In this document: positions 7,517-16,157 of the stretch, one piece after another
Layout of the letters: each line of letters starts with the position of its first letter
Position numbering within the stretch: position 1 is the first letter of the stretch
Assembly: GCA_020024395.1 (NCBI GenBank)
Contig: JAHHTV010000002.1
Location: forward strand, 1-29,682
From: Anaerotignum sp.
GTDB taxonomy: Bacteria > Bacillota > Clostridia > Lachnospirales > Anaerotignaceae
Direction: 5' to 3'
DNA: 29,682 bases
Position numbers and translations under genes: made by a program
The notes under the pieces: generated by a model
The model's database searches: none
The model's input: the letters and a program-made list of their open reading frames with translations, nothing else
Told to the model about the DNA's origin: nothing

Positions 7517-9937
7517 ATGAAAAAATTGATTTCCATGGTAATGGCTGCGGCTATGGTGACATCCTTGGTGCCTGCAACTGCATTTGCGGCAAATGGTGTA
7601 GACCTGAAAGCAACAGCTAAAGTAGTTGGTGCTAGCAACTATACAGTTGACGAGCTGAAATCCAACAAAGAAGTAAATGATGCAGAACTGCAATTGAAAA
7701 TTAACACAGCAGATTTCACAACAGGTTATAATGACAAAATGAAATTTACTGTAACATTGGATAATGCAGACTTTACAGCAGTTCCTAGTGTAGTTGTAAA
7801 AGACTACTATAATGTAGAAAAACCAGGTATTGCTAGTGTAACTACTTCTTTTGCTGCAAACGAAAAGAAAGATGAAGTAGAAGTAGAATTGACAAACGAT
7901 TACACAAATTCTACAGATAGTGCAAAATATTTGCAAACAGATGATACTATCACAATTAGCTTGAAATCTACAATGGATTCTACATCCAAAGGTAAAACAG
8001 CAAAAGTTTCTGTTACTTCCGATGATTTCACAATCAACGGTGGTAGTGATGTTGTATACGCAACAGTTGAAGGTAAAGGCTTGAGTGCTTCTACAAAAAA
8101 ATTGACAGACATCGCAGTAGAAGAAATTTCTACATTGGAAGATGTAAAATTGAAAGCTACAGTTGGCAAAATGAACAACATTTTTGCTGATGGTAGTTTG
8201 GGTGCAAAAGACAAAGGCGAAATCAAATTGAAACTGAATGCTGGTTTCGAATTTGTGAACAACAATGGCGGCGTTGCAAAATTGACAGATGGCAAAGGTG
8301 CTTCTGTAGAATTGAGCGAAAGCACACCTGGTGTTGAAATTGATGAAGAAGAAATGATCATCAATTTTGAAGCTTTGGGTCCTATGGCTGCAAACTTGGA
8401 AAATGTAGATACATGGACATTTGAACATTTGAATGTAGAAGCAGCAAATGCAAAAGCTGGTGCAACAGCTACATTGAAATTCTACATCACTAACAATGAC
8501 ACAGTATCTGTTGAAGTTGCAAAAGCAATCGACAGCGCTGTAACAATGAGCGTTGATAAAGATGCTGACCTGCCTGTAATTTACAGCGGTGTTAACGTGA
8601 AAAACGATGGTATCACAGATAGCAGTGACCACGAATCTTTGGAAGTAACAATCAAAGAATCTTTCCCTGGCGCTTGGAACAACAACAAAGAATTTACATT
8701 GACATTGCCTGAAGGTGTTTACTTGGCAGATCTTGCAGATGTTTCTGCTTCCAACATGGACAAAGATGGTGCTAAAGTTGATGCAGATTGGTTCAAAGCA
8801 GCTTACAGAAAAGGTGACTTTGAAAAATTGACATTTGCAAAAAGAACATGGGATGAAACAGACCCTAAAGATACTAAAAAAGCTGAATTGAACTTCACAT
8901 TGACATTGGTTGCAGACCCTAACTTTGAAGGCGATGTAACATTGAAATTGGAAGGCGATGCAGTTGAAACTCAAGAAGTTAAAATTGCTAAATTTGTAAA
9001 ACCTTACATTGTAAAAGCAGAACAAAACGATTTGAAAATCGATTACAGACAAACAAAAATTCCTACAAACGTAACAATCACAGAAGCTGAAGCTGGTTTG
9101 TGGAATAAAAACACAACATTCGAAATCTCTATGGAAAAAATTAGCTTTGACGATGATGCAAAAGTAACAGTTGACGAAAAAAGTGCTTTGAGCGTGAAAA
9201 ACGTAAAAACAAACGGTGGCATTATCAAATTTGACGTAGATAGCAGAAGTGATGACGAACCTGCAGTAGTAACAATCTCTGACATGACATTGTTCATGAA
9301 CAGAAACTTGCCTGCTGGTGCTTATGACTTGAAAGTAATTTCTTCTACAATGAATGGTGAATTCAAAGATGACAACGCAGTAGCTGGTAAAGGTTACTTG
9401 GGTGAAGCAGTATTTGCTGCTGAAAAAGATAACCAAATTATCGATGATGTAAACGAAGATTTCTACAGCGATACAGCAAAAGCTGGTTTCGTAAACATCG
9501 TAACAGCTGGTAGAGAAGACGCTGACTCCTTCACAACAAAAGTTGTTGTTCCTGTTGGCGAAAAATACTTGATGTCTGGTGAAACAAAAGTTGATTTGGA
9601 TGTTGCAGCTTACATCAACGCTGGTAACTACACAATGTTGCCTATAAGAGCAGTTGCAAAAGCTTTGGGTATCCCTAACGCAAACGTAGTTTGGAATGGT
9701 GAAGCTAGAACAGCTACAGTTATGTACGGCAGCAAAGTAATCACAATGACAGTTGGTCAGAAAACAATGTACATCAACGGTGCTCCTGTTCCTACAAGCT
9801 CCGCTGTTGAAATCAAAGAAGAAAACGGTGTTGGTAGAGCATTCTTGCCTATGAGAGATTTGGGTGTTGCTCTGGGTGTTGCAGATATCACATGGGATGC
9901 TGCTACAAGAACAGCTACATTGAACGGCAGTAAATAA
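7517..9937 (+). CDS. Large secreted/S-layer-like protein with copper-amine-oxidase-like C-terminal domain
   Basis: The product has 806 residues. Residues 1-25 are a classical signal peptide (MKKL, hydrophobic core, cleavage near AFA-AN). A long beta-rich, acidic, Lys/Asp/Val/Thr-rich body of repeated Ig- or cohesin-like segments follows, without cysteine. The last 120 residues match the copper amine oxidase N-terminal-like domain common at the ends of clostridial surface proteins (MLPIRAVAKALG, VVWNGEARTATV, RAFLPMRDLGVALG, ITWDAATRTATL); this is not an enzyme domain. Codon use is strongly restricted (TTG, AAA, GAA, GCA/GCT), which suggests very high expression. That agrees with a consensus promoter, a long leader and AGGAGG 10 bases before the ATG at 7517; the ATG at 7508 is too close to that site. 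No SLH domain is seen. A major cell-wall or S-layer protein is the inferred role. Confidence 0.85.
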   Translation: MKKLISMVMAAAMVTSLVPATAFAANGVDLKATAKVVGASNYTVDELKSNKEVNDAELQLKINTADFTTGYNDKMKFTVTLDNADFTAVPSVVVKDYYNVEKPGIASVTTSFAANEKKDEVEVELTNDYTNSTDSAKYLQTDDTITISLKSTMDSTSKGKTAKVSVTSDDFTINGGSDVVYATVEGKGLSASTKKLTDIAVEEISTLEDVKLKATVGKMNNIFADGSLGAKDKGEIKLKLNAGFEFVNNNGGVAKLTDGKGASVELSESTPGVEIDEEEMIINFEALGPMAANLENVDTWTFEHLNVEAANAKAGATATLKFYITNNDTVSVEVAKAIDSAVTMSVDKDADLPVIYSGVNVKNDGITDSSDHESLEVTIKESFPGAWNNNKEFTLTLPEGVYLADLADVSASNMDKDGAKVDADWFKAAYRKGDFEKLTFAKRTWDETDPKDTKKAELNFTLTLVADPNFEGDVTLKLEGDAVETQEVKIAKFVKPYIVKAEQNDLKIDYRQTKIPTNVTITEAEAGLWNKNTTFEISMEKISFDDDAKVTVDEKSALSVKNVKTNGGIIKFDVDSRSDDEPAVVTISDMTLFMNRNLPAGAYDLKVISSTMNGEFKDDNAVAGKGYLGEAVFAAEKDNQIIDDVNEDFYSDTAKAGFVNIVTAGREDADSFTTKVVVPVGEKYLMSGETKVDLDVAAYINAGNYTMLPIRAVAKALGIPNANVVWNGEARTATVMYGSKVITMTVGQKTMYINGAPVPTSSAVEIKEENGVGRAFLPMRDLGVALGVADITWDAATRTATLNGSK

Positions 9938-9980
9938 TCAAACCGTTATCGAACGAAATAAATACTTATGCTCAAACAAT

Positions 9981-10012
9981 AAAGAGAGTCTTTTTAGACT
10001 CTCTTTTTGTTT
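9981..10012 (+). terminator. Rho-independent terminator of the S-layer-like gene
   Basis: AAAGAGAGTC (9981-9990) pairs with GACTCTCTTT (9997-10006) around a 6-base loop, followed by TTGTTTTG. It sits 43 bases after the stop codon. Confidence 0.9.
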
Positions 10013-10067
10013 TGTATAAAATATAGTTTAAGAAATGATTAAGTTACTATTTTTTTATATGGTTGTG

Positions 10068-10076
10068 TGCTATAAT
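10068..10076 (+). promoter_or_regulatory. Extended -10 promoter for the TolC-like gene
   Basis: TGCTATAAT is a perfect extended -10 element 30 bases before the start codon. No good -35 is seen, as is usual for extended -10 promoters. Confidence 0.65.
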
Positions 10077-10106
10077 TTTTGTCATAACAAGGGAGGTTGA
10101 AAATCC

Positions 10107-11282
10107 ATGAAAAGAAAAGTATACCAAGGGGTTGCAGCAATATTGGCAACGTTGTTGCTTTCTGGTACAGCGTTTGCAGCAGATATAAAAAAAACAGATG
10201 ATACCAATATGAAAGAGACACAAACCACATTGTCAAAAAATGCATTAACATTGGATATGGCTGTGGAAATGGCAAAGAACAATAGTACAGATTTGAGAAG
10301 TAGCAGCGACCAAGCAGAATATCTCCAAAAATTGAAAGAGGATATTTGGGATATTACAGGTTCTTTTAGTGTGCCATCTGTTTCTTATCAACAGTGGGTA
10401 GACCCAGAAATTTATGCGATTTATTCTTCCATACAAAATATTAGTAGTAATATGACAAAAAATAAATATTCTGAAGAATTGACAAAATTGACTTTGGAAG
10501 CATCTGTTAAAAATCAGTTTACTTCTATATTAAGTGATGAGAGTTCACTAGCATGGAAGAAAAAAGATACTGCTTTGAAAAAGAAACTGTATGAACAAGG
10601 TATGTTAAAAAATGAATTGGGCGTACTGAGTGATTATGAATTACAAAATTTGTATAGCGATTATCAACAGTCTGAATTTGATACTGTAAAACTGGAAATG
10701 GCATTACAACAAGAATATGCATCATTTTATCAGCTCATCGGTGCAGAAAAAAATGAGGTATATACATTGGTGTATGATGTGGCATATGAACCCTATACGA
10801 TGACACAAACTTTAGATCAATATGTTTTGAATAAACTCAATACCGATTATACCATTAAATTACAAGAACAGGCGGTCAGTGATGCCAAATTTGGCAAAAA
10901 TTATTTGTCTTTGACATCCACTGGTGGAGAAACCGCAGGCAAAGAGTATACTTTTTCAGAAGCACAAAGAAGCCTAAAAACAGCAAAACAAAACAAAGAA
11001 GTAGCAATCCGCAATGCATATACCACAATCACACAATTAGAGTCACAATATCAGGCAGCACAAGCTGCATTCAAACAGGCACAAGCTGCATATCGTGCTG
11101 CAGAAGTGAATGTGCGTGCAGGCAATACCATTGCAATTACATTAGACCAAGCAGCATTGGCTGTGGAACAGGCAGAAAATGCTTTGCGTCAGCTAGAATA
11201 TGCACATGATATGCAAATATATCAATTTGAAAATACAGAGCTTTTGGCAGGCGGCGGCACAGCAGTAAGTATGCAATCCTAA
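10107..11282 (+). CDS. TolC-like (outer membrane efflux family) secreted coiled-coil protein
   Basis: The product has 391 residues with a signal peptide at about 1-24 (cleavage near AFA-AD). After it, ALTLDMAVEMAKNNSTDLR is the typical opening of TolC/OEP-family proteins. The C-terminal 110 residues show the second family half: long Ala/Gln-rich helices (QAAQAAFKQAQAAYRAAEVNVRAG, then LDQAALAVEQAENALRQLEY). The beta strands of a real outer-membrane channel are short or absent, and the protein is shorter than most Gram-negative TolC members. In a monoderm host it is more likely a wall- or membrane-associated helical protein than a channel. It has its own promoter, AGGGAGG 10 bases before the ATG, and its own terminator. 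No efflux pump gene adjoins it. Confidence 0.75.
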   Translation: MKRKVYQGVAAILATLLLSGTAFAADIKKTDDTNMKETQTTLSKNALTLDMAVEMAKNNSTDLRSSSDQAEYLQKLKEDIWDITGSFSVPSVSYQQWVDPEIYAIYSSIQNISSNMTKNKYSEELTKLTLEASVKNQFTSILSDESSLAWKKKDTALKKKLYEQGMLKNELGVLSDYELQNLYSDYQQSEFDTVKLEMALQQEYASFYQLIGAEKNEVYTLVYDVAYEPYTMTQTLDQYVLNKLNTDYTIKLQEQAVSDAKFGKNYLSLTSTGGETAGKEYTFSEAQRSLKTAKQNKEVAIRNAYTTITQLESQYQAAQAAFKQAQAAYRAAEVNVRAGNTIAITLDQAALAVEQAENALRQLEYAHDMQIYQFENTELLAGGGTAVSMQS

Positions 11283-11291
11283 TATGATAAT

Positions 11292-11332
11292 AAGGGAAAT
11301 GATAATACTATCATTTCTCTTATTTTTGTTTT
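11292..11332 (+). terminator. Rho-independent terminator of the TolC-like gene
   Basis: AAGGGAAATGATA (11292-11304) pairs with TATCATTTCTCTT (11309-11321) with one G-U pair and a 4-base loop, followed by ATTTTTGTTTT. It begins 10 bases after the stop. Confidence 0.9.
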
Positions 11333-11366
11333 GCAAAAAAAGACATAAATTTCACTGGTGTATTTG

Positions 11367-11395
11367 TTTCCAAAATGATATATATACGATATAAT
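11367..11395 (+). promoter_or_regulatory. Probable promoter of glgB
   Basis: TTTCCA (11367-11372, four of six matches) and a perfect TATAAT (11390-11395) are 17 bases apart. The predicted start lies about 45 bases before the glgB ATG. Confidence 0.55.
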
Positions 11396-11445
11396 AAAAG
11401 AAAGTGTTTTTGTAAAAAAACAAGAACGAAAGGAAGGGAAAGCCA

Positions 11446-13692
11446 ATGATGACCATTCAACATTTGAACGAATTATTTGCCATTATCAATGGAGAACATA
11501 CAGACCCACATCATATATTGGGTATGCATGAAATAGAAATGAACACAGAAAAAGCTGTTGTGGTGCGTGTTTTTTTACCAACGGCAGAAAGTGTTGTGGT
11601 GGTAGATATAGCAACCAAAAAAAATAAATATCCTATGCAGAAAATACATGAGGACGGTTTTTTTGAAGTCTGCATTACAGACAGGGCAGAGTGGTTTCGT
11701 TATCGTTTAGAGTGTGCAGACGGGCAAGGTAATACATGGCGGACATATGACCCATATGCCTTTTCTCCAACCATTTCTGAATATGACCGCTATTTGTTCA
11801 ATCATGGGACACATTATGGCATTTATCGCAAACTGGGTGCAAATATGCAGACGTTTGAGGGGGCAAAAGGCGTTTCTTTTGGTGTTTGGGCGCCGAATGC
11901 AAAAAGCATTAGTGTAATAGGAAATTTTAATAACTGGGACAGTCGCCGTCATCCGATGCGGCTTTTGGGCAATTCGGGTATTTGGGAGTTGTTCATTCCA
12001 GGTTTGGCAGCGGGTGACCAATATAAATTTCATATTGTACAACAAAATGGTACAACAATAGATAAGTGCGACCCTTATGCATTTGGCGCACAATTACGAC
12101 CAGATACAGCATCTGTGGTGACAAATTTGGGGCGACACACTTGGAAAGATAGAAAATGGTTGACAGCACGTAAAAAAAGAAATCCACATCAATCCCCGAT
12201 GAATATTTACGAAGTGCATTTGGGTTCTGTGATGCGTGCGCCTGAAGAAGGCAATCGCTTTTTGACTTATACAGAATTGGCAGAAAAACTCATTCCTTAT
12301 GTCAAAGAAATGGGCTTTACACATATTGAGCTGTTGCCTGTGGCAGAACACCCTTTTGATGGTAGCTGGGGGTATCAGGTGACAGGGTATTATGCACCCA
12401 CAAGTCGTTATGGTACGCCTGAAATGTTTCGGGAATTTGTGGATAAATGCCATCAAAATAACATTGGTGTGATATTGGACTGGGTGCCAGCACATTTTCC
12501 AAAAGATGGTTTTGGATTGGGGCGTTTTGATGGTACGGCTTTATATGAACACCAAGACCCAAGACAGGGCGAACATAAGCAATGGGGAACATACATATTT
12601 AATTATGGCAGAAAAGAAGTGAGCAATTTCTTAATTGCAAATGCACTGTTTTGGTTCAAAGAATATCATATTGATGGGCTGCGTGTGGATGCAGTGGCAT
12701 CAATGTTGTATTTGGATTTTTGTAAAAATGATGGAGAATGGCTGCCCAATATTTATGGCGGGCGTGAAAATATAGATGCAGTGGAATTTTTGAAACATAT
12801 GAATGCTGTCATTGCAAAAGAATTTCCAGATGTTTTGATGATTGCAGAAGAATCTACCTGCTGGGAAGGTGTGACAAAGCCTGTTTCAGAAAATGGTTTG
12901 GGATTTACGATGAAATGGAATATGGGTTGGATGAATGATTTTCTGTTTTATATGGAAAAAGACCCTGTATATCGAAAATACCATCATAACAATTTGACGT
13001 TTGGTATGGCATATCAATATTCTGAACAATTTGTATTGGTGTTATCACATGATGAGGTGGTACATGAAAAAAGTGCCATGATTGGTAAAATGCCGGGGGA
13101 TTTATGGCAAAAATATGCAAATTTAAGACTGGCATATGGTTTTATGTATGGGCATCCAGGGAAAAAGCTGTTGTTTATGGGGGGAGAATTTGCACAATTC
13201 AATGAATGGAGTGAGTCAAGAAGTTTGGATTGGCATTTGCTGCAATACAAAGACCATCAACAGATGCAGCGATATTGTAAAGATTTGAATAAGTTGTATT
13301 TGGAAAATACATGTATGTGGGAATTGGATGGCGACCCAAAAGGTTTTTCATGGATTTCTTGTGATGATAAAGAACAGTCTGTGGTATCTTTTATACGCAG
13401 AGATGACAAAGAACAAGAATTATATTTTATATGCAATTTTACACCACAGCCACATATGGATTTTGATTTGGGGGTATCTACAGAAGGTGTGTATGAAGAA
13501 GTGTTTAACAGTGATGCAGAAATATATGGCGGTAGCGGCATTGTAAACAAAAAAGCAATCAAAAGCCATAAAAAAACATGGGATAACAGAGAAAACAGTA
13601 TTTGTATACAAGTACCACCTTTGGGTATGGTTGTACTCCGTCAGAAAACACAAACACCCACAAAAAGTACAAAAAAGAAAACAAATGGATAA
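11446..13692 (+). CDS. glgB: 1,4-alpha-glucan branching enzyme (GH13)
   Basis: GlgB cuts alpha-1,4-glucan chains and re-attaches them through alpha-1,6 bonds to branch glycogen. The product has 748 residues, slightly longer than the E. coli enzyme, and has both N-terminal modules, including a CBM48 (FGVWAPNAKSISVIGNFNNW), before the GH13 barrel. The catalytic residues are in place: nucleophile D415 in GLRVDAVASMLY, acid/base E468 in MIAEEST, and D536 in LSHDEVVH. Each is offset by 10 from the E. coli numbering. An all-beta C-terminal domain and a basic Lys/Thr tail of about 20 residues follow. Two adjacent ATG codons (11446, 11449) can both use the AGGAAGGG site. No other glycogen gene is in the window, so glgB stands alone here. 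Confidence 0.97.
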   Translation: MMTIQHLNELFAIINGEHTDPHHILGMHEIEMNTEKAVVVRVFLPTAESVVVVDIATKKNKYPMQKIHEDGFFEVCITDRAEWFRYRLECADGQGNTWRTYDPYAFSPTISEYDRYLFNHGTHYGIYRKLGANMQTFEGAKGVSFGVWAPNAKSISVIGNFNNWDSRRHPMRLLGNSGIWELFIPGLAAGDQYKFHIVQQNGTTIDKCDPYAFGAQLRPDTASVVTNLGRHTWKDRKWLTARKKRNPHQSPMNIYEVHLGSVMRAPEEGNRFLTYTELAEKLIPYVKEMGFTHIELLPVAEHPFDGSWGYQVTGYYAPTSRYGTPEMFREFVDKCHQNNIGVILDWVPAHFPKDGFGLGRFDGTALYEHQDPRQGEHKQWGTYIFNYGRKEVSNFLIANALFWFKEYHIDGLRVDAVASMLYLDFCKNDGEWLPNIYGGRENIDAVEFLKHMNAVIAKEFPDVLMIAEESTCWEGVTKPVSENGLGFTMKWNMGWMNDFLFYMEKDPVYRKYHHNNLTFGMAYQYSEQFVLVLSHDEVVHEKSAMIGKMPGDLWQKYANLRLAYGFMYGHPGKKLLFMGGEFAQFNEWSESRSLDWHLLQYKDHQQMQRYCKDLNKLYLENTCMWELDGDPKGFSWISCDDKEQSVVSFIRRDDKEQELYFICNFTPQPHMDFDLGVSTEGVYEEVFNSDAEIYGGSGIVNKKAIKSHKKTWDNRENSICIQVPPLGMVVLRQKTQTPTKSTKKKTNG

Positions 13693-13739
13693 ATTTAGCA
13701 AAAAAAGTATAATTTTCTGACAGAATATCGGGATTGATA

Positions 13740-13768
13740 TTGACGTTTTACATCTTTTTGTGTATAAT
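13740..13768 (+). promoter_or_regulatory. Sigma-A promoter of rpsU-yqeY, with overlapping inverted repeat
   Basis: TTGACG (13740-13745) and TATAAT (13763-13768) are 17 bases apart. An inverted repeat AATATC / GATATT (13724-13741) runs into the -35 hexamer and could be an operator. The predicted leader is about 90 bases long. Confidence 0.75.
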
Positions 13769-13775
13769 TCTAAAA

Positions 13776-13846
13776 TGTACGGTAAAAAAGGCAATTCTGT
13801 AAAAGATGCATGAATTTTGTCTTTCCCGTACACGAATCTCGCATCT
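13776..13846 (+). promoter_or_regulatory. Possible pseudoknotted leader of rpsU
   Basis: TGTACGG (13776-13782) is complementary to CCGTACA (13826-13832), and AGATGC (13804-13809) to GCATCT (13841-13846). The two pairings interlock, as in a pseudoknot, and the second ends four bases before the GGGAGGG ribosome site. A control of ribosomal protein translation is conceivable but unproven. Confidence 0.3.
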
Positions 13847-13863
13847 GGGAGGGAGGGAAATTC

Positions 13864-14040
13864 ATGTCAGAGGTAAAAGTTAAAGAAAATGAATCCTTAG
13901 ACAGCGCACTGCGTCGTTTCAAAAGAACTTGTGCAAGAGATGGTATCATGGGCGAAGTACGCAAAAGAGAGCATTATGACAAACCCAGCGTAAAACGCAA
14001 AAAGAAATCCGAAGCTGCCAGAAAACGTAAATTCAAATAA
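13864..14040 (+). CDS. rpsU: 30S ribosomal protein bS21
   Basis: This small, very basic protein of 58 residues is typical in length. It sits in the small ribosomal subunit near the anti-Shine-Dalgarno end of 16S rRNA. The sequence is the standard bS21 form ([20 protein letters not shown], then a Lys/Arg-rich tail ending in RKRKFK). The ATG at 13864 follows GGGAGGGAAATTC and gives the family start [10 protein letters not shown]. An in-frame extension to 13810 has no ribosome site. yqeY begins 26 bases downstream, as in many Firmicutes, so the two are probably co-transcribed. Confidence 0.97.
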   Translation: MSEVKVKENESLDSALRRFKRTCARDGIMGEVRKREHYDKPSVKRKKKSEAARKRKFK

Positions 14041-14066
14041 GTTTCTTGCGTAAAGGGATGATGGTT

Positions 14067-14516
14067 ATGTCATTAAAAGAACGACTTTTTGAGGATTTGA
14101 AAACAGCAATGAAAGAAAAGGACACAATACGAAAAGATACCGTACAATTAGTCCGTTCTGGTATATTGCAAATTGAAAAAGACCAAAAAATCGAATTAGA
14201 CGACGAAGGCATTATGGACGTTGTTTCCAAACAGCTCAAAAGCCGTCGGGATTCTCTGCCTGATTTTGAGAAAAGTGGCAGACAGGATTTGATTGAAAAA
14301 TTGAACAAAGAAATCGAAATTTTATTGGGTTACCTTCCAGAGCAATTGAGTGAACAAGAAATTCAAACGATTGTTGCCGAAGCTGTTGCCGAAACAGGTG
14401 CTTCTACCATGAAAGATATGGGAAAAGTCATGGCAATGGTGACACCTAAAGTCAAAGGGCGTGCAGACAACAAAGTTGTTGGTGATTTTGTAAAAAAACT
14501 GCTCCAAGGCAAATAA
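14067..14516 (+). CDS. yqeY: GatB/YqeY domain-containing protein
   Basis: This 149-residue protein has the usual YqeY length. It begins MSLKERLFEDLKTAMKEKD and ends with the conserved KGRADNKVVGDFVKKLL segment. The fold matches the tRNA-binding tail of the amidotransferase subunit GatB, and an RNA- or tRNA-related role is presumed but not established. The ATG at 14067 is chosen because AAAGGGA lies 8 bases upstream and the protein start matches the family; ATG codons at 14058 and 14061 are alternatives. It follows rpsU in one transcript, and a strong terminator starts 14 bases after the stop. Confidence 0.93.
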   Translation: MSLKERLFEDLKTAMKEKDTIRKDTVQLVRSGILQIEKDQKIELDDEGIMDVVSKQLKSRRDSLPDFEKSGRQDLIEKLNKEIEILLGYLPEQLSEQEIQTIVAEAVAETGASTMKDMGKVMAMVTPKVKGRADNKVVGDFVKKLLQGK

Positions 14517-14530
14517 AATAAGAGTTCAAT

Positions 14531-14562
14531 AAAGACCACCGTGAAAACGGTGGTCTTTTTTT
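14531..14562 (+). terminator. Rho-independent terminator after rpsU-yqeY
   Basis: AAAGACCACCGT (14531-14542), a GAAA loop, and ACGGTGGTCTTT (14547-14558) form a perfect 12-base stem followed by more T. Confidence 0.95.
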
Positions 14563-14639
14563 GTAGCAAAGGGTAAGGGCATGAAGTGGCAATGTTTTGC
14601 ATAAAGATAGAAATAGAACCACAAAAGGAGGGAATGACT

Positions 14640-14903
14640 TTGGCATTGGGCAGACAGGTTGCCGAAACATTGCATTTGCCAAAAGAGGTAGTGTTGCATC
14701 TGCCTTTGATTTCTATGGTGGGTCAGGAGGAATTGACAATAGAAAATCATAAGGGCTTGATGGAATACAGTACAGAGATGATACGCATTGCCACAGGCAT
14801 TGGCAGTTTGAAAATTTGTGGGAGTTCTTTGGAATTGAAACAAATGTCCGCAGATTGTATCGTTGTGAAAGGACGTGTGGACAGTTTGGAATTTTTGCGA
14901 TAA
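14640..14903 (+). CDS. yqfC: Sporulation protein YqfC
   Basis: This 87-residue protein is of the YqfC family, which in Bacillus is made in the mother cell under SigE. The family core is visible: LPKEVVLHLPLISMVGQEELTIENHKG, then EYSTEMIRIATG and a C-terminal KGRVDSLEFL. The start is uncertain. AAGGAGGG ends one base before the ATG at 14634, which is too close, whereas the TTG at 14640 is well spaced and is preferred. The gene opens the cluster after the yqeY terminator, and yqfD follows within 21 bases. No clear sigma-A promoter is seen before it; a SigE-type promoter is possible. Confidence 0.88.
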   Translation: MALGRQVAETLHLPKEVVLHLPLISMVGQEELTIENHKGLMEYSTEMIRIATGIGSLKICGSSLELKQMSADCIVVKGRVDSLEFLR

Positions 14904-14924
14904 AAGAAGGCTGGGTGAAGTATT

Positions 14925-16157
14925 TTGTTGCCTGTATTCTGGTATTATTTACGTGGATATGTTATGATAAAGATAACCGGTTTTTCTATGGAGCGTTTTA
15001 TGAATATGGCGTCTTATCGTCAGGTTTTGTTTTGGGACGCAAAAGCAAATGCCACAGGCATGGTGATGAAAACATCATGGAGTGGACTGAGGGCTTTGGA
15101 ATATTGTGCAGAAAAAACGGGTTGTCATTTGGAAGTTGTGGCGTATGGTGGATTGCCTGCAAAATGGCGAAAATACAAAGGCAGACAATTTTTGATGGCA
15201 GGATTGCTGTTTTTTATTGTGGGGCTTTATGTGCTGTCCTCTTTTGTGTGGGTGGTGGATGTGGAAGGCAATGAACGATTGTCAAAAGAAGAATTGCTTT
15301 CATCTTGTGCAGAATGGGGATTGCGACCAGGTGCATGGAAAGCACATGTGGATACAGAAACCATTACAAAACAATTATTATCTTCTTTTGCTGATATTTC
15401 TTGGGTGAGTGTGTCCATACAAGGCACTGACGCAACCATACAGCTTGCGGAAACCATTGAAAAAACAGAAATGATAGACAAAGAAACACCACAAGATATT
15501 GTGGCAGAAAAAGATGGTGTGATATTGCAAATCACGGCACAAAGAGGGACACCTTTGGTGCAGGCAGGCGATGTTGTAAAAGCAGGTGATGTGTTGATTT
15601 CTTCCGAAATACAAGTCGGTGTGGAAGGGGAAGAAATACACAGCGAATATGTGGCAGCACAAGGAAGTGTGATGGCAAGAACATGGCAAAATATGACGGA
15701 AGAATTGCCATTGCAATATACCGAAAAGGTGTTGCAGGGAGAAGTGCAAAAAAATCGTATTTGGATATGGAATGATAAAAAATTGGATATCATAAAACCA
15801 AATATGACAGGTGATTTTGAAACAAAAGTCATATCACAAAAGCCATTGAGCTTGGGGGATTTTCGATTTCCCATCCTGTTGCAAACAGAACAGTATCAAC
15901 CATATATCACACAACCAAAAACAAGAACCGTGGAACAAGCAAAAAAAGAACTAGAACAAATTTGCAATCAAAAAGCAAAACAAACTTTACAACAAAATGA
16001 AACCATAGAACAAATAGAAATGAAATATGAAGTATATACAGACTGTGTGAGAGCGATATGCAAAGCCACATTGTCAGAAGAAATTGCAAAAATACAAAGA
16101 AAGGGGCAAGATGCCATATATGAACCAAATGGAACAAACATTACAACTGGAGAATGA
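14925..16157 (+). CDS. yqfD: Sporulation protein YqfD
   Basis: This 410-residue membrane protein is of the YqfD family, a normal length. The N-terminus (VFWYYLRGYVMIKITGFSMERFMN) aligns with the family start. A single transmembrane segment lies at about 88-110, followed by a POTRA-like extracytoplasmic part (VDVEGNERLSKEELLSSC) and a long Gln/Lys/Glu-rich C-terminus. The reading frame is closed by a TGA at 14916 and has no early ATG, so a TTG at 14925 or 14928 is the likely start. The ribosome site (GGGTGAAG) is weak. Together with YqfC it suggests a spore-former. The end overlaps phoH by 47 bases. Confidence 0.88.
   Translation: MLPVFWYYLRGYVMIKITGFSMERFMNMASYRQVLFWDAKANATGMVMKTSWSGLRALEYCAEKTGCHLEVVAYGGLPAKWRKYKGRQFLMAGLLFFIVGLYVLSSFVWVVDVEGNERLSKEELLSSCAEWGLRPGAWKAHVDTETITKQLLSSFADISWVSVSIQGTDATIQLAETIEKTEMIDKETPQDIVAEKDGVILQITAQRGTPLVQAGDVVKAGDVLISSEIQVGVEGEEIHSEYVAAQGSVMARTWQNMTEELPLQYTEKVLQGEVQKNRIWIWNDKKLDIIKPNMTGDFETKVISQKPLSLGDFRFPILLQTEQYQPYITQPKTRTVEQAKKELEQICNQKAKQTLQQNETIEQIEMKYEVYTDCVRAICKATLSEEIAKIQRKGQDAIYEPNGTNITTGE

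Noticed and set aside
7253..9436. 727-codon open frame on the - strand opposite the S-layer-like gene
   Set aside because: It is a by-product of the restricted codon use of the + strand gene. The translation is rich in Cys and Phe with no domain, and there is no ribosome site. The + strand gene has signal peptide, promoter, ribosome site and terminator.
14816..15274. 152-codon frame across the start of yqfD
   Set aside because: It is in another phase. yqfD matches its family in the overlapping frame, and this translation shows no domain.
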